A stretch of 64,000 nt of DNA from Pusillimonas sp. T7-7 (GTDB lineage Bacteria; Pseudomonadota; Gammaproteobacteria; Burkholderiales; Burkholderiaceae_B). Where the stretch lies: positions 248,001 to 312,000 of the forward strand of contig NC_015458.1 of the NCBI RefSeq assembly GCF_000209655.1, read 5' to 3'. The notes under the pieces were generated by a model. That model was not told where the DNA came from. It ran no database searches and saw nothing but the letters and a program-made list of their open reading frames with translations. The translations under genes were made by a program, and so were the position numbers. Each line of letters begins with the position of its first letter. The stretch's first letter is position 1. Of the stretch, positions 6,228 to 15,434 are shown in pieces.

Positions 6228-9200
6228 ATGAACCGGATGTATCGCATCATCTTCAATCGCGCACGGGGCGTGTTCCAGGTCGTGTCCGAGCAGGCCAGAG
6301 GACAAGGCAAGAGCAAGGCGGTGATCCGGTCGGGCGCAACGCGGCTGACCCTGTTGGCGGGCGGTGCGGCCCTGGGGCTTATCGCTGTCGCAAACCCGGC
6401 GCGCGCTGAAACCATCAACGGCGGCGCTCATGAAGTCGTCGACGGCGCAAATCCTGGTTCCGGAACAAAACCCAGTCCATGGGACACTACGGGTTTCTTC
6501 TACGTTGGCGTCATGTCCGAGGGGGAACTGACCATCCGGAATCGCGGAATCGTCAACAATTCGGGAAGCGCGTCGATCGGTCGCGATGGAGGCACGGGTA
6601 CCGTTACGGTTACCGGTACAGGATCTACCTGGAATGTACCCTCCGATCTCTATGTGGGCAGTGCCGGGTCAGGTAGCCGCGGCACACTGACTATTGCCAA
6701 TGGGGGCCTGGTCACCAGTAATTCGGCAACTATCGGCACTGGAATGTCTCCCAACCGCGGCGAAGCCACCGTAGCGGGCTCAGGCTCGCGTTGGGAGATT
6801 ACAAATGATCTGTATGTCGGTCGTAATCGTGACAATTCCGGGTTCCTCACGATCGAAGATGGCGGCAAGGTGAAGTCCGGCGCTGTCCATATCGGTCACC
6901 AAGGCACGAGTTCGGGCCAGATCTCAGTCGAGCGCGGAGGCATCCTGGAAACCGGTTTCATCGAGAAGGGCACGGGGTCGGCAAGTGTCAGCTTCGATGG
7001 CGGCATTCTGCGCGCCGCCAATGATGAAGAGAATTTCATGCGCAACTTCGTCCCAGGCGATATGACAATCCACGTGGGTGGTGCGACCCTCGATACAAAT
7101 GGGTTCGACATTGGCGTCGGTACCGCTCTGGAGGGCGCTGGCGGCCTGACCAAGCTGGGTGACGGTAAGTTGACCTTGTCTGGCGCAAACAGCTACAGCG
7201 GCGGCACCACGGTCGAACAGGGCGCCCTGTTCGTCGGTAGTGTTGATGCTTTGGTACAAAACGGCGCCTACACCATCAATGGCGGCACCCTCGATCTTAA
7301 TGGCAATGGCCTCACCATGTCTTCGTTTTCGGGTGCTGGCGGGACACTGGACATGGGTAGTGCCTTTGTCATAATCAATCAAAGCGGCGATACGGTCTAT
7401 GAGGGCGACATCGTTTCGACGAGCGGACGGTTGTATAAGCAGGGTAACGGTCAGCTGACGCTCAACGGCCAGATCAGTGGTTTGAGCGCTGGGCTGTACG
7501 TGGGTGGCGGTACGCTGGCACTCAATAACGCGAACAGTTATGGGTATACCTATTTGGGGAACGATGCCGTCCTGGAGGTGGGCCATGACCAGGCATTGGG
7601 GACGGGGAGCTTGCTGCTCGTCGGTTCCGGCACCCTCCGTGCCAATACCGACTTGGTACTGGCTAACCGGATTTCCTTCTTCGACCCACTCAGCAACCAT
7701 TTGACCGTCGACGGTGGCCACAATCTGACCTTGACGGGAGATAACTCCCTTGCCATCGGCGGCAGCGTCAATACCCTGACCAAAACCGGAGCCGGCATCC
7801 TGACCTTGAGCGGCGATACGACCATAGGCGGATCTTTTGACCCCGGCACCACCATAGTGCAAGGCGGCACCCTGCGGGTAGATCGGGTGCTTGACAGTAC
7901 CGTCACGGTCTATGACGGCGCCACATTGGGCGGCTCGGGCACGGTGGGCACGACCACGGTGGCCGACGGCGGCATCCTGGCGCCGGGCAACTCCATCGGC
8001 ACGTTGACTGTGGCTGGTAATCTGTCGCTGTCCTCGGGCTCTATTCTGGATTATGAGCTGGGCAGCCCGGGCGCATCTGGCGACCCAGCGGCGGGCGTCA
8101 GCGACCGGATCGAGGTAAGCGGCGATCTTCAACTGGACGGAACACTGAACTTGGCGCAAAGCACCGACTCGCCCGACGGCGCGGTGGCGCTGGGCTACTA
8201 CCGTTTGATGACTTATGGCGAGGCGCTGTCGGGCAGCGGGTTGGCGGTGGGCACGGTCCCATATGGTGATGCGAGCTTGTACCAGATCACGGCAGGCGAT
8301 CAGAAGGTCGACTTGTTTGTGTCGGCATCGCTTGGCGATGATACGCTGCAGCACTGGCAGGGCGGCGATGGCGTTTGGAACGGCACTGACACGCGATGGC
8401 TCAACCAAGATGGTGGTGCGCAGGTCGCCTGGGCCGGCAATCACGCGATTTTTAAGAATCAGCCGGGCGGTTTCAACGGCGGCGCAATCACGGTCGAAGG
8501 TACGCAGCAGTTCAAGGGCCTGCAGTTTGTCGATGACGGCTATCGGCTGCAAGGCGCCGGTTCGCTGGAAACGGACCCGGGCGGCTCCGAGATCCGTGTC
8601 CTGGCCGAGCGCGCCGAGATTGCCACCAACATTACCGGTACAGGCGGCATCACCAAGACCGAAGCCGGCACCCTGGTGCTGTCCGGGGCCAACACGTATG
8701 AAGGCGGCACCACAATCAGCGCCGGCGTGCTCTCGGTCGAAAACGATGCCAACCTGGGCCATGAGGATGGCGCGCTCGCCTTTAATGGCGGTGTGCTGCA
8801 AGTGACCGGTACGGCCTTCAACGATACCGAGCGCGACATCGCTTGGGGCGCGGGCGGCGGCGGTTTTGATATTGCCGATGCGGCCAATGATTTCTACCTC
8901 GATCGCAATATTGTCGGTACTGGCGACCTGGTCAAGCGCGGCGCCGGCGCCTTGTGGTTGGCTGGCGCCAATGCCTATGGCAACACGCGGGTCGAGGGCG
9001 GGTCGGTTTTTGGAAACACAGCTTCCCTCTCAGGCAATCTGGCCAATGCCGGTTCAGTGACGTTCAATCAGGCCGCAAACGGGCGCTTTGCCGGTGACAT
9101 CACCGGCTGGAGCGGCACGGACGGCGTCATGATCAAAGAGGGCGCAGGCGTTCTGACCCTTGATGGCAGATCAACCCTGGACTGGACCGTCGCCCAAGGC

Positions 9201-11018
9201 GGTCTCACCACGGCGGCTGCGCGCTTTAGCGGCGATGTGCTGCTTGATGGCGCGGCTACCGCGCTCACTTTCACCGATGTCGACAATGCCGTTTATGGCG
9301 GCGCAATTTCGGGTGTGGGCAACTTCACATTGGATGGCGGCGCAACTGTGACATTGACGGGCGACAGCAGTGCCTTTGCGGGCACCACCACACTGGCCAA
9401 CGGCGCTTTGCTCGTGGGCAATGGCGAGGGCAGCGGGGCGCTGGGCGGCTCGCTCAAGGTGCTTGATGGTGCCACGCTGGGCGGCTCGGGCACGGTGGGC
9501 TCGGGCGCCAGCTCGCAGATAGCGGTCGCCTCGGGCGGTACGCTGGCGCCGGGTAATTCCATCGGCACGCTCACAGTCGATGGCGACCTGGTCTTCGAGT
9601 CCGGTTCCATCTATGCCGTCGAAGTCGACCCGGCAGGCGCTGGCAGCGACCGGATCAACGTGACGGGCAACGCCACGCTCAACGGTGGCGCGGTGGCGCA
9701 TGTCGGTGCAACCGGCGACTACAACCCACGGTCGACTTACACCATATTATCGGCGGGCGGCACGCTGTCGGGCGCCTTTGACAAGGTCACCTCCGACTTC
9801 GCTTTCCTCACGCCGGACCTGAACTATGACTATGGCCCCGGCACGGTAGGTCTGGAACTGGTGCGCAACGAGCGCGACTTTGCCTCGGCCGCGCTCACGC
9901 GCAATCAGACGGCAACGGCGCAAGGCATCGAAAGCATAGGCCTGGATGCTGGCCATGCGGTCTATGACGCCATCGTCCAGCTTCCAGACAATGAGAACCT
10001 GATTCGCGCCAGTTTCGATGCCTTGTCGGGCGAGATCCATGCGTCGGCCAAATCGGCCCTGATCGAAGACAGCCGCTTTATCCGCAACGCAGCCAATGAC
10101 CGTCTGCGCGGCGCCTTTGGCCATGCGGGCGCCTCGGTGGGGCCGGCCCTGGCCTATGGGTCGGGCCAGACGCCAACGCAAGTCGACGCCGACCATGCGG
10201 GCCCGGTGTTCTGGTCCCATGCCTTCGGCGCCTGGGGTAAAACCGACGGCGATGGCAATGCGGCCAGCCTGGATCGCTCAACGGGCGGCCTGCTGATCGG
10301 CGCGGATCGCCCCGTGGGCGACTGGCGGGTGGGGGTGCTGGGCGGCTATAGCCATACCAGCGTCGATGCCGATGCGCGCCGGTCTTCGGGCAAAAGCGAT
10401 AACTACCATCTGGGCGTGTATGGCGGCACACAATGGGGTGATGTCGCGTTCAGGACGGGCGCGGCCTACAGCTGGCACAAGCTCGACACGACCCGCTCGG
10501 TCGCCATTCCAGGCATCAATGAGCGTCTTTCAGGCAATTACGATGCAGGTACTTTCCAGGTGTTCGGCGAGCTGGCCTATGGCCTGCGGGCCGGCCACAC
10601 TTACATAGAACCCTTTGCCAATCTGGCGTATGTCAGCCTGCATACCGACCGGTTTGGCGAGACCGGCGGCGATGCGGCGCTGACGAGTCAAAGCGACAAC
10701 ACGGATGTCACCTTCAGCACGCTGGGGGTGCGTGTCGCGTACACCATAGATGTCGGTGGCCTGGACGCGACCTTGACCGGGCTGGCTGGCTGGCGTCACG
10801 CGTTTGGCGATCATACGCCCATCAGCACCCATGCCTTTTCGGCGGGTGATGCATTTTCGATCGCCGGGGCGCCGATCGCGCGCGACAGCGCTGTTGTGGA
10901 GGCTGGCGTCGACCTGAAGCTGACCTCGACCGCCACTTTGGGGATTGCCTATATCGGGCAGCTTTCAGGCAGCAGCCATGATCACGGCTTGAAGGCCAAT
11001 GTGGCGATCGCGTTTTGA
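6228..11018 (+). CDS. Type Va autotransporter adhesin-like protein (1596 aa)
   Basis: This is a secreted surface protein that carries its own outer-membrane translocator. Residues 1-30 are an extended signal peptide region (MNRMYRIIFNRARGVFQVVSE), followed by a hydrophobic core and a likely cleavage after NPARA near residue 60. The passenger (about 60-1300) is made of glycine- and threonine-rich beta-helix repeats of the autotransporter-associated type (LTLSGANSYSGGTTVEQG and variants). The last ~280 residues form a beta-barrel ending in Phe. No protease or other catalytic motif is seen, so adhesion or aggregation is the likely role. The passenger N-terminal third is similar to the truncated passenger at 25325-26127. 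The ribosome-binding site is weak and lies beside an inverted repeat. Confidence 0.93.
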   Translation: MNRMYRIIFNRARGVFQVVSEQARGQGKSKAVIRSGATRLTLLAGGAALGLIAVANPARAETINGGAHEVVDGANPGSGTKPSPWDTTGFFYVGVMSEGELTIRNRGIVNNSGSASIGRDGGTGTVTVTGTGSTWNVPSDLYVGSAGSGSRGTLTIANGGLVTSNSATIGTGMSPNRGEATVAGSGSRWEITNDLYVGRNRDNSGFLTIEDGGKVKSGAVHIGHQGTSSGQISVERGGILETGFIEKGTGSASVSFDGGILRAANDEENFMRNFVPGDMTIHVGGATLDTNGFDIGVGTALEGAGGLTKLGDGKLTLSGANSYSGGTTVEQGALFVGSVDALVQNGAYTINGGTLDLNGNGLTMSSFSGAGGTLDMGSAFVIINQSGDTVYEGDIVSTSGRLYKQGNGQLTLNGQISGLSAGLYVGGGTLALNNANSYGYTYLGNDAVLEVGHDQALGTGSLLLVGSGTLRANTDLVLANRISFFDPLSNHLTVDGGHNLTLTGDNSLAIGGSVNTLTKTGAGILTLSGDTTIGGSFDPGTTIVQGGTLRVDRVLDSTVTVYDGATLGGSGTVGTTTVADGGILAPGNSIGTLTVAGNLSLSSGSILDYELGSPGASGDPAAGVSDRIEVSGDLQLDGTLNLAQSTDSPDGAVALGYYRLMTYGEALSGSGLAVGTVPYGDASLYQITAGDQKVDLFVSASLGDDTLQHWQGGDGVWNGTDTRWLNQDGGAQVAWAGNHAIFKNQPGGFNGGAITVEGTQQFKGLQFVDDGYRLQGAGSLETDPGGSEIRVLAERAEIATNITGTGGITKTEAGTLVLSGANTYEGGTTISAGVLSVENDANLGHEDGALAFNGGVLQVTGTAFNDTERDIAWGAGGGGFDIADAANDFYLDRNIVGTGDLVKRGAGALWLAGANAYGNTRVEGGSVFGNTASLSGNLANAGSVTFNQAANGRFAGDITGWSGTDGVMIKEGAGVLTLDGRSTLDWTVAQGGLTTAAARFSGDVLLDGAATALTFTDVDNAVYGGAISGVGNFTLDGGATVTLTGDSSAFAGTTTLANGALLVGNGEGSGALGGSLKVLDGATLGGSGTVGSGASSQIAVASGGTLAPGNSIGTLTVDGDLVFESGSIYAVEVDPAGAGSDRINVTGNATLNGGAVAHVGATGDYNPRSTYTILSAGGTLSGAFDKVTSDFAFLTPDLNYDYGPGTVGLELVRNERDFASAALTRNQTATAQGIESIGLDAGHAVYDAIVQLPDNENLIRASFDALSGEIHASAKSALIEDSRFIRNAANDRLRGAFGHAGASVGPALAYGSGQTPTQVDADHAGPVFWSHAFGAWGKTDGDGNAASLDRSTGGLLIGADRPVGDWRVGVLGGYSHTSVDADARRSSGKSDNYHLGVYGGTQWGDVAFRTGAAYSWHKLDTTRSVAIPGINERLSGNYDAGTFQVFGELAYGLRAGHTYIEPFANLAYVSLHTDRFGETGGDAALTSQSDNTDVTFSTLGVRVAYTIDVGGLDATLTGLAGWRHAFGDHTPISTHAFSAGDAFSIAGAPIARDSAVVEAGVDLKLTSTATLGIAYIGQLSGSSHDHGLKANVAIAF

Positions 11019-11055
11019 GGATTGGAGAGTCACCATTCAATAACGACTACACAAG

Positions 11056-11080
11056 TATGTTCGGCCCTGGGCCGAACATA
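11056..11080 (+). terminator. Hairpin after the autotransporter
   Basis: TATGTTCGGCC and GGCCGAACATA form perfect 11-base arms around CTG, 38 bases after the stop. There is no long T-run, so it could be a terminator or an mRNA 3' stabiliser. It also lies beyond the 3' end of the opposite-strand gene at 11124. Confidence 0.6.
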
Positions 11081-11123
11081 ACCAGTTATATAGCTGACGA
11101 TGGTGATTTAACTATGAAACCCA

Positions 11124-11594
11124 TTATGGATACTGCTCTTCAGATATCTCACTTAGAAGACCGAAATATTGCGCACGCGATGCGGCTGTGAGCGGTTCCA
11201 ACTGAGCAACTTCCAGCAATGTCTGGGTGGCTTCATCGGGTCGCTGTCTTGATGTGAATGGGGCCCGAACCGTCGAGAAAAACGCTTTACCAGACGAGCA
11301 GGCAGCATCCAATAAGTCTTGTACTTCGCTATACCGAGGACGCCGAGCTGCTGTAAGAAAAAGCCCATCGCATAAGACATACACAGGATGGACGCCTGGC
11401 AAATCGACTTTCGCCAGTAAACACACCAGGGGAAAGTTTGATGAAGTTCCATCGTTAGGATGAAGGTCTGCGGTTTCCCTCTCGGGCGAGGCGAAGAATA
11501 TCACCTGGCTAGTGCTATCTGATTCTAGCAATGACAGCGCGGTTCTAAGATGGTCGAACGTGCTTGCTGACTTAGAGCGTACGGTTGTATACAT
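11124..11594 (-). CDS. Hypothetical protein (156 aa)
   Basis: I do not recognise this protein. It is predicted soluble with a mixed alpha/beta composition, including two hydrophobic strand-like runs (TSQVIFFASPE and FPLVCLLAKVDLP). The start at 11592-11594 (MYTTVRSK) is chosen because AAAGGA lies 8 bases upstream; a start seven codons earlier has no such site. It faces the autotransporter tail to tail and is followed on the other strand by the leader of radC, so it is transcribed alone. Confidence 0.55.
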   Translation of the reverse strand: MYTTVRSKSASTFDHLRTALSLLESDSTSQVIFFASPERETADLHPNDGTSSNFPLVCLLAKVDLPGVHPVYVLCDGLFLTAARRPRYSEVQDLLDAACSSGKAFFSTVRAPFTSRQRPDEATQTLLEVAQLEPLTAASRAQYFGLLSEISEEQYP

Positions 11595-11700
11595 ATGGGT
11601 CCTTTTTTTCTTCAAGTGCCTGAAATAGGCCAGGCTGGGCCAGAACTATATCTAACGGCTAGCATCACTAATTTGTTTAGGTCTTATGTAAGTTCTCTAG

Positions 11701-11868
11701 GGGCTGTCTTGCGGCTCCGGTCATTGTGTCATGTCGTTCTCGCTTTCAAGGGCTTCGCGCCGCCTGGGGCGGCACTTGCGGCGGCCGCCGTCCATGACCC
11801 TTGATAGCTGCGCTGCGCCATGCCCCTGCGGGCCCGGGCAATACCGCCCGGATCTTCAGGAGAGCGCA
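11701..11868 (+). ncRNA. Structured 5' leader of radC (radC RNA motif-like), copy A
   Basis: This leader shares long stretches with the one in front of klcA (15435-15597): the GGGCTGTCTTGC opening, CGGTCATTGTG, CGTTCTCGCTTTCAAGGGCT and ACCCTTGATAGCT. TCAAGGG (11746-11752) and CCCTTGA (11798-11804) pair around a GC-rich 45-base interior with further inverted repeats. The published radC RNA motif is a conserved 5'-UTR structure in front of radC, antirestriction, methyltransferase and integrase genes. Four genes of just these kinds carry related leaders in this window. Assignment to that Rfam family is inference. Confidence 0.6.
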
Positions 11869-12411
11869 ATGCAATTTCGTCTATTTGACTCAAACCGTAC
11901 AACCTATACGTCCCACAACAGTGGTGCCGGCACTTTGCTAATTCGAGACGCCGGCGGAAACTTGGCGCCCGCCACCGATCGAGAAATCTTGACCGCTGCG
12001 CGCACCATCGCTCAGCAGCTTATTCCTGCTAAGCATCCGCTGAATGTTCCCCGGCTCGTCAAAGAATTCTTTGCGTTGAAGTTGAACCACACGCTCGAAC
12101 ACGAAGTGTTCGCCATGGCCATGTTAAACGCCCAGTATGAGCTCATCGAATATGCCGAACCGTTTCGGGGAACCTTGACCCAGGCATCTGTTTATCCACG
12201 CGAAGTGGTGAAAATGGCGCTGCATGCCAATGCGGCGGCCGTGATTATCGGCCATAACCACCCAAGCGGCGCACTGCAGCCAAGCGAGGCCGACAAGGCT
12301 TTGACGGCTCACCTCAGGCAGTCACTTCAGTTGGTCGATGTGAGTCTGCTGGATCATATCCTCGTGGCGAATAATCAAACGCTCTCGTTCGCTGAGCGGG
12401 GTTTGCTCTAA
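11869..12411 (+). CDS. radC: RadC-family JAB domain protein (180 aa)
   Basis: This is a JAB/MPN-like metalloprotease fold of the RadC type, common on plasmids and integrative elements; its biochemical role is not settled despite the DNA-repair name. The zinc-site motif HNHPSG appears near residue 130 and continues as ALQPSEAD, giving the H-x-H...D pattern. A second conserved segment is LLDHILVAN. The N-terminal helix-hairpin-helix of chromosomal RadC is missing, which is usual for mobile-element copies. The start at ATG 11869 follows CAGGAGA with good spacing. It sits behind the structured leader and is followed by a strong terminator, so it is a single-gene unit. Confidence 0.9.
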   Translation: MQFRLFDSNRTTYTSHNSGAGTLLIRDAGGNLAPATDREILTAARTIAQQLIPAKHPLNVPRLVKEFFALKLNHTLEHEVFAMAMLNAQYELIEYAEPFRGTLTQASVYPREVVKMALHANAAAVIIGHNHPSGALQPSEADKALTAHLRQSLQLVDVSLLDHILVANNQTLSFAERGLL

Positions 12412-12420
12412 AGCTTGACC

Positions 12421-12455
12421 TGGGCCGACCCAAGAGGGTTTGGCCCAATTTTCTT
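12421..12455 (+). terminator. Rho-independent terminator of radC
   Basis: The arms TGGGCCGACCC and GGGTTTGGCCCA close on an AAGA loop (12421-12447) and are followed by ATTTTCTTCT. It begins 9 bases after the radC stop. Confidence 0.75.
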
Positions 12456-12933
12456 CTCTCACGTTGCCGAGTCGGTAAAAGCCGGTCGTACCGCCATGTG
12501 CACACTGATTGGGTGGGCTTATTACGTTCGAGTATGTCCAGCACTATAGGCGCTGTGGTGAGTTTGGAGGACGTGACAGGGCCGGGTGGTCAACCGCCAT
12601 ACTCATACTGTTAGGGCGCCAATTACACAAATGATAGGTTCGCTACTCCCTTCCTGGAATAATGTGCTTGAAGAGGATCGAGGGAAAAAGTAATCTTTTT
12701 TGGGCAGCGTCTTTTGAGCGCTGATTTGGCTCGGTGACGCTTGAAGACTCGCACCGTCACCAGGACGAGTCTGGCACTTAAGATATTGTGTGATTTCAGT
12801 TTGGTGATAAATTGATGCTGGCGGCCTCTGACGTCGAGCTGGCGGCTTCGATAATGGCGGGCGTAAGCAAATGAGACACACTCAGGCAAACACTACGATA
12901 AAGATAAAACTTTGTCTCGTGCTACTTGAGAGG
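12456..12933. other. Non-coding stretch between radC and higBA
   Basis: No convincing gene is seen. Short open frames on the minus strand here have no ribosome-binding site and unlikely composition. The stretch may be the remains of deleted cargo. Confidence 0.4.
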
Positions 12934-12976
12934 CGGCACGTAAATATTTGTGTCGTGTGCCGTAACGCGCTACAAT
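12934..12976 (+). promoter_or_regulatory. higBA promoter with inverted repeat
   Basis: CGGCAC (12934-12939) and GTGCCG (12957-12962) form an inverted repeat upstream of a -10-like TACAAT (12971-12976), only six bases before the higB ATG. HigA-type antitoxins usually bind such repeats over their own promoter. The spacing implies a leaderless or nearly leaderless higB mRNA. Confidence 0.4.
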
Positions 12977-12982
12977 CATAGT

Positions 12983-13261
12983 ATGATAGTTAAATTCCGA
13001 CATAAGGGGCTGGAAGTGTTTTTTCGCACTGGCTCAACGCGGGGAATTCAGGCCAGCCACGCTAAGAAGCTTGGCCAGATTCTACGATCATTGGACGTTG
13101 CAACGTCCCCGACTGAGTTGAATCTCCCCGGCTTCGGACTACACCCATTGAAAGGAAATCTACAGGGCCATTGGTCCATTACGGTCAATGGGAATTGGCG
13201 TGTGACATTCGTCTTTGTCGGCCAGGATGCTGACATTGTCGATTATCAGGATTACCACTGA
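12983..13261 (+). CDS. higB: HigB-type mRNA interferase toxin (92 aa)
   Basis: This is a RelE-superfamily toxin that cleaves mRNA on the ribosome. The length and sequence fit the HigB group: MIVKFRHKGLEVFF at the start, LHPLKGNLQGHWSITVNGNWRVTFVF in the core and the C-terminal DADIVDYQDYH typical of the family. The start at ATG 12983 is preferred over an upstream in-frame codon because alignment with the family begins there. The antitoxin gene follows after 9 bases, in the inverted toxin-first order characteristic of higBA. Confidence 0.9.
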   Translation: MIVKFRHKGLEVFFRTGSTRGIQASHAKKLGQILRSLDVATSPTELNLPGFGLHPLKGNLQGHWSITVNGNWRVTFVFVGQDADIVDYQDYH

Positions 13262-13270
13262 GAGATAGAT

Positions 13271-13567
13271 ATGAGCAAACTTAATCATCCGCACCCAGGC
13301 ACTACGATACGCGATCAGGTTATTGAGCCCCTTGGCTTGTCGGTCAGCGATGCCGCTGAAAGACTTGGCATGTCTCGCACCGCCTTTTCTCGTGTCCTGA
13401 ATGGAAAAGCAGCAATCAGCGCCGACCTTGCGATACGGCTTGAGATGGCTGGCATCAGCACGGCGCGGTTCTGGGTCGCCTTGCAATCTGAGTATGATCT
13501 TGAGCAAGCAAAACAACACAAACAGCCGAAGGTAGAACGTCTTATGGAAGACATAGCCTTTGCATAA
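13271..13567 (+). CDS. higA: HigA-type antitoxin (98 aa)
   Basis: This is a helix-turn-helix antitoxin and autorepressor for the toxin encoded just upstream. It has the HigA pattern: HPGTTIRDQVIEPLGLSVSDAAERLGMSRTAFSRVLNGKAAISADLAIRLEMAGI (about 8-62), then a helical tail with WVALQSEYDLEQAK. AGATAG-like purines before the ATG serve as ribosome-binding site. The pair is complete, so a functional stabilisation module is likely. Confidence 0.92.
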   Translation: MSKLNHPHPGTTIRDQVIEPLGLSVSDAAERLGMSRTAFSRVLNGKAAISADLAIRLEMAGISTARFWVALQSEYDLEQAKQHKQPKVERLMEDIAFA

Positions 13568-14042
13568 TGCGGGTATTAATGCAATGCAAACCGTCGCTTA
13601 GTCGGAAAATAACGCGATAACAAAACCCCGCTAGATAGCAGTTGAGAGTCGGACTTGAGTAAGCTATAGGAAATCTCTAGAAGGCCTCATCGCCGCAGTG
13701 ATCTAGACCGATGGCCTCGATCTAGATGGGTACGGTCGAAAACGCCATCAGGAAGAACGGCTTCGCGCAAATCATGGAGCCGTCACGTCCGCCAGTATCC
13801 TGCGATAAATAAACCCAGTCACTGATTGTATATGGCGGCTTGCTGACATAGATGTTTAGCGGCTAAACAAGCCGCTTTAGCTGAGGGCGCAAGGGCTTTA
13901 CGAGGCCAGATTGCCCAATGACTGGTCGAAAACTTCCACATTAGTCAAGTTTGCCATCCTGGTGTTCAGTATAGGGTACAGTTTGCTGCCGACCGCACGT
14001 ACGCACTTGACATGCCGCTGCATCATCCAATCTTTCACAGTC
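13568..14042. other. Intergenic region with a KorB operator
   Basis: There is no supported gene apart from a 28-codon frame at about 13726-13812 without homology. The region holds the KorB operator at 13855 and, around it, GCGGCTTG (13835-13842) paired with CAAGCCGC (13868-13875), which places the operator in the loop of a larger stem. It may be a promoter region for the gene starting at 14043. Confidence 0.4.
13855..13867. promoter_or_regulatory. KorB operator copy 7, remote from korB
   Basis: TTTAGCGGCTAAA with the same G and C flanks as the other six. It lies about 11 kb from korB, on the far side of the autotransporter. It shows that the 11-25 kb block belongs to the same backbone as the first 5 kb, or carries a gene put under KorB control. 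Confidence 0.82.
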
Positions 14043-15290
14043 ATGACATCAACAAAATTTTCTAGCAGGGAAGAACTGCTCGACCATATTAGACAAGCGC
14101 CGATCTCCGGGCTCGACAGCGAGTTTTCCCCCATGATGGTGGCGCTAGCAAAAGCCTTCGAGGCAAAGGGCATGCACCTGAATCGATGGTGGGTGATGAC
14201 CCCTTCGGATTGGGAGTGTCCTTCGTGCAAGAGAGGGAAATCCAAAATTGTGAGGTTAAATCGCCACGGCTACCTGATGGGGCATCTGCATGAACACCAC
14301 GATCATATGCAGGACCTTGTGCGCGAGCGATTCGGCGCTTTATCCACCGCACGAAAGACCGTCGTGGCCGATAAGTTGGCAGAGAAGTTTGCCGTTCGTG
14401 CCGGTTACGGGCTGGCTGCCTACGACAATACTGTTATCTGCTCGGACTGCAATCGAGCCGATGGGGATGCGAAAAAGTTGGCGGGTACTCACCCGAACTT
14501 TTCTTATTCGCCTGACGAGATCGGGTGTTTTGTCATTGCAAAAGATAATTTCGGGCCTCACGAAATCGACAAACAGGAAGCGGAACGAATTTGGGAGGAA
14601 GGAAAGGAACTCTTTAAGGTGCGACTTGATATGGTCGACCAGATCGCTAGCTTGGCCGCCGATAATGCCCATTGGTACCAGCCATCAACCAGAACAGCTC
14701 AACAGATAGAAAGGACCGCCAAGATATTTCTTCGACTCCATGGCTTGTACGACATTGCTGTTAAAGAGGGAGTTGAGGCCGAGAAGCTGTTATATACAGC
14801 CAATGTATTTTCCGGAGAGCATTCTTCTTGGAGAAGGAAGGCCACTACCTTCAAAGGCAAGAATGTTCCTACCCCTGGAGACTTGGATCACCTTATCGCG
14901 GTCAGAGGAAATTTTTGGAAAAAAGTTGAAGAATCCTGGATCTGCCCTTGTTGTGGCCGCACCAAATTACACTGCGTGCGTCCGTCCAATAAGAACACAT
15001 GGGTTTTCGAGGTAAAGGGCAAATGGTTATTTTCCGAAGACGCACTAGACGCAAGAAATACTATCCTTCTATGTGATGACTGCAGCAATGTCGCTAATCA
15101 TCTGGGTAGAGAAGCTGGGGCGGAGGCAGGAGAACGGCTCGAGTACCCGAGCTCTTTGATTCGGATGCAGGAGCTGCGCGACACCGTCATCGTCAAGTCG
15201 CATTGTCCTCACCGCGTCGACAACGCTAAAGTCGATAAGCTAATGCCCATCCTCATTGACAGACTCAAGTCTATGCAAGACGCTGATTGA
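14043..15290 (+). CDS. Putative HNH-like nuclease with two zinc-ribbon modules (415 aa)
   Basis: The protein has two Cys-x2-Cys pairs in each half. The first half reads WECPSCKRG, then HLHEHHDHM, then ICSDCNRADGD, an arrangement like an HNH nuclease: histidines between two zinc knuckles, with Asn after the last Cys. The second half has WICPCCGRTK and LLCDDCSNVANHL, a second, more degenerate module. The middle (about 160-300) is helical. I do not recognise a named family; a defence or homing nuclease is the best guess. The start ATG 14043 lacks a clear ribosome-binding site; an in-frame TTG at 13911 is the alternative. A KorB operator lies 175 bases upstream. Confidence 0.5.
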   Translation: MTSTKFSSREELLDHIRQAPISGLDSEFSPMMVALAKAFEAKGMHLNRWWVMTPSDWECPSCKRGKSKIVRLNRHGYLMGHLHEHHDHMQDLVRERFGALSTARKTVVADKLAEKFAVRAGYGLAAYDNTVICSDCNRADGDAKKLAGTHPNFSYSPDEIGCFVIAKDNFGPHEIDKQEAERIWEEGKELFKVRLDMVDQIASLAADNAHWYQPSTRTAQQIERTAKIFLRLHGLYDIAVKEGVEAEKLLYTANVFSGEHSSWRRKATTFKGKNVPTPGDLDHLIAVRGNFWKKVEESWICPCCGRTKLHCVRPSNKNTWVFEVKGKWLFSEDALDARNTILLCDDCSNVANHLGREAGAEAGERLEYPSSLIRMQELRDTVIVKSHCPHRVDNAKVDKLMPILIDRLKSMQDAD

Positions 15291-15434
15291 TAGCGTGGGT
15301 TTGGAAAATACATTGAGCCGGAAGTATCCAATAATCTGCTTTCGCTACGCACAGCGATTTTGAGCATGGAAGTTATGCGTGAAACCAAGGTCGCCATAGG
15401 GCGGGAAGCGTGCGTAAACCCAAGTAATACTGTT

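Noticed and set aside
6924..8801. 625-codon open frame antisense to the autotransporter
   Set aside because: It mirrors the strongly biased codon use of the sense gene, has no ribosome-binding site and its composition (Gln/Arg/Ala-rich) is that of a shadow frame.
11731..11868. Upstream extension of RadC
   Set aside because: It lies in the structured leader shared with klcA; a good ribosome-binding site is present only for ATG 11869. The same applies to 15433-15597 and 23069-23113.
12603..12889. Two minus-strand open frames of about 90 codons
   Set aside because: No ribosome-binding site, no homology and improbable composition.
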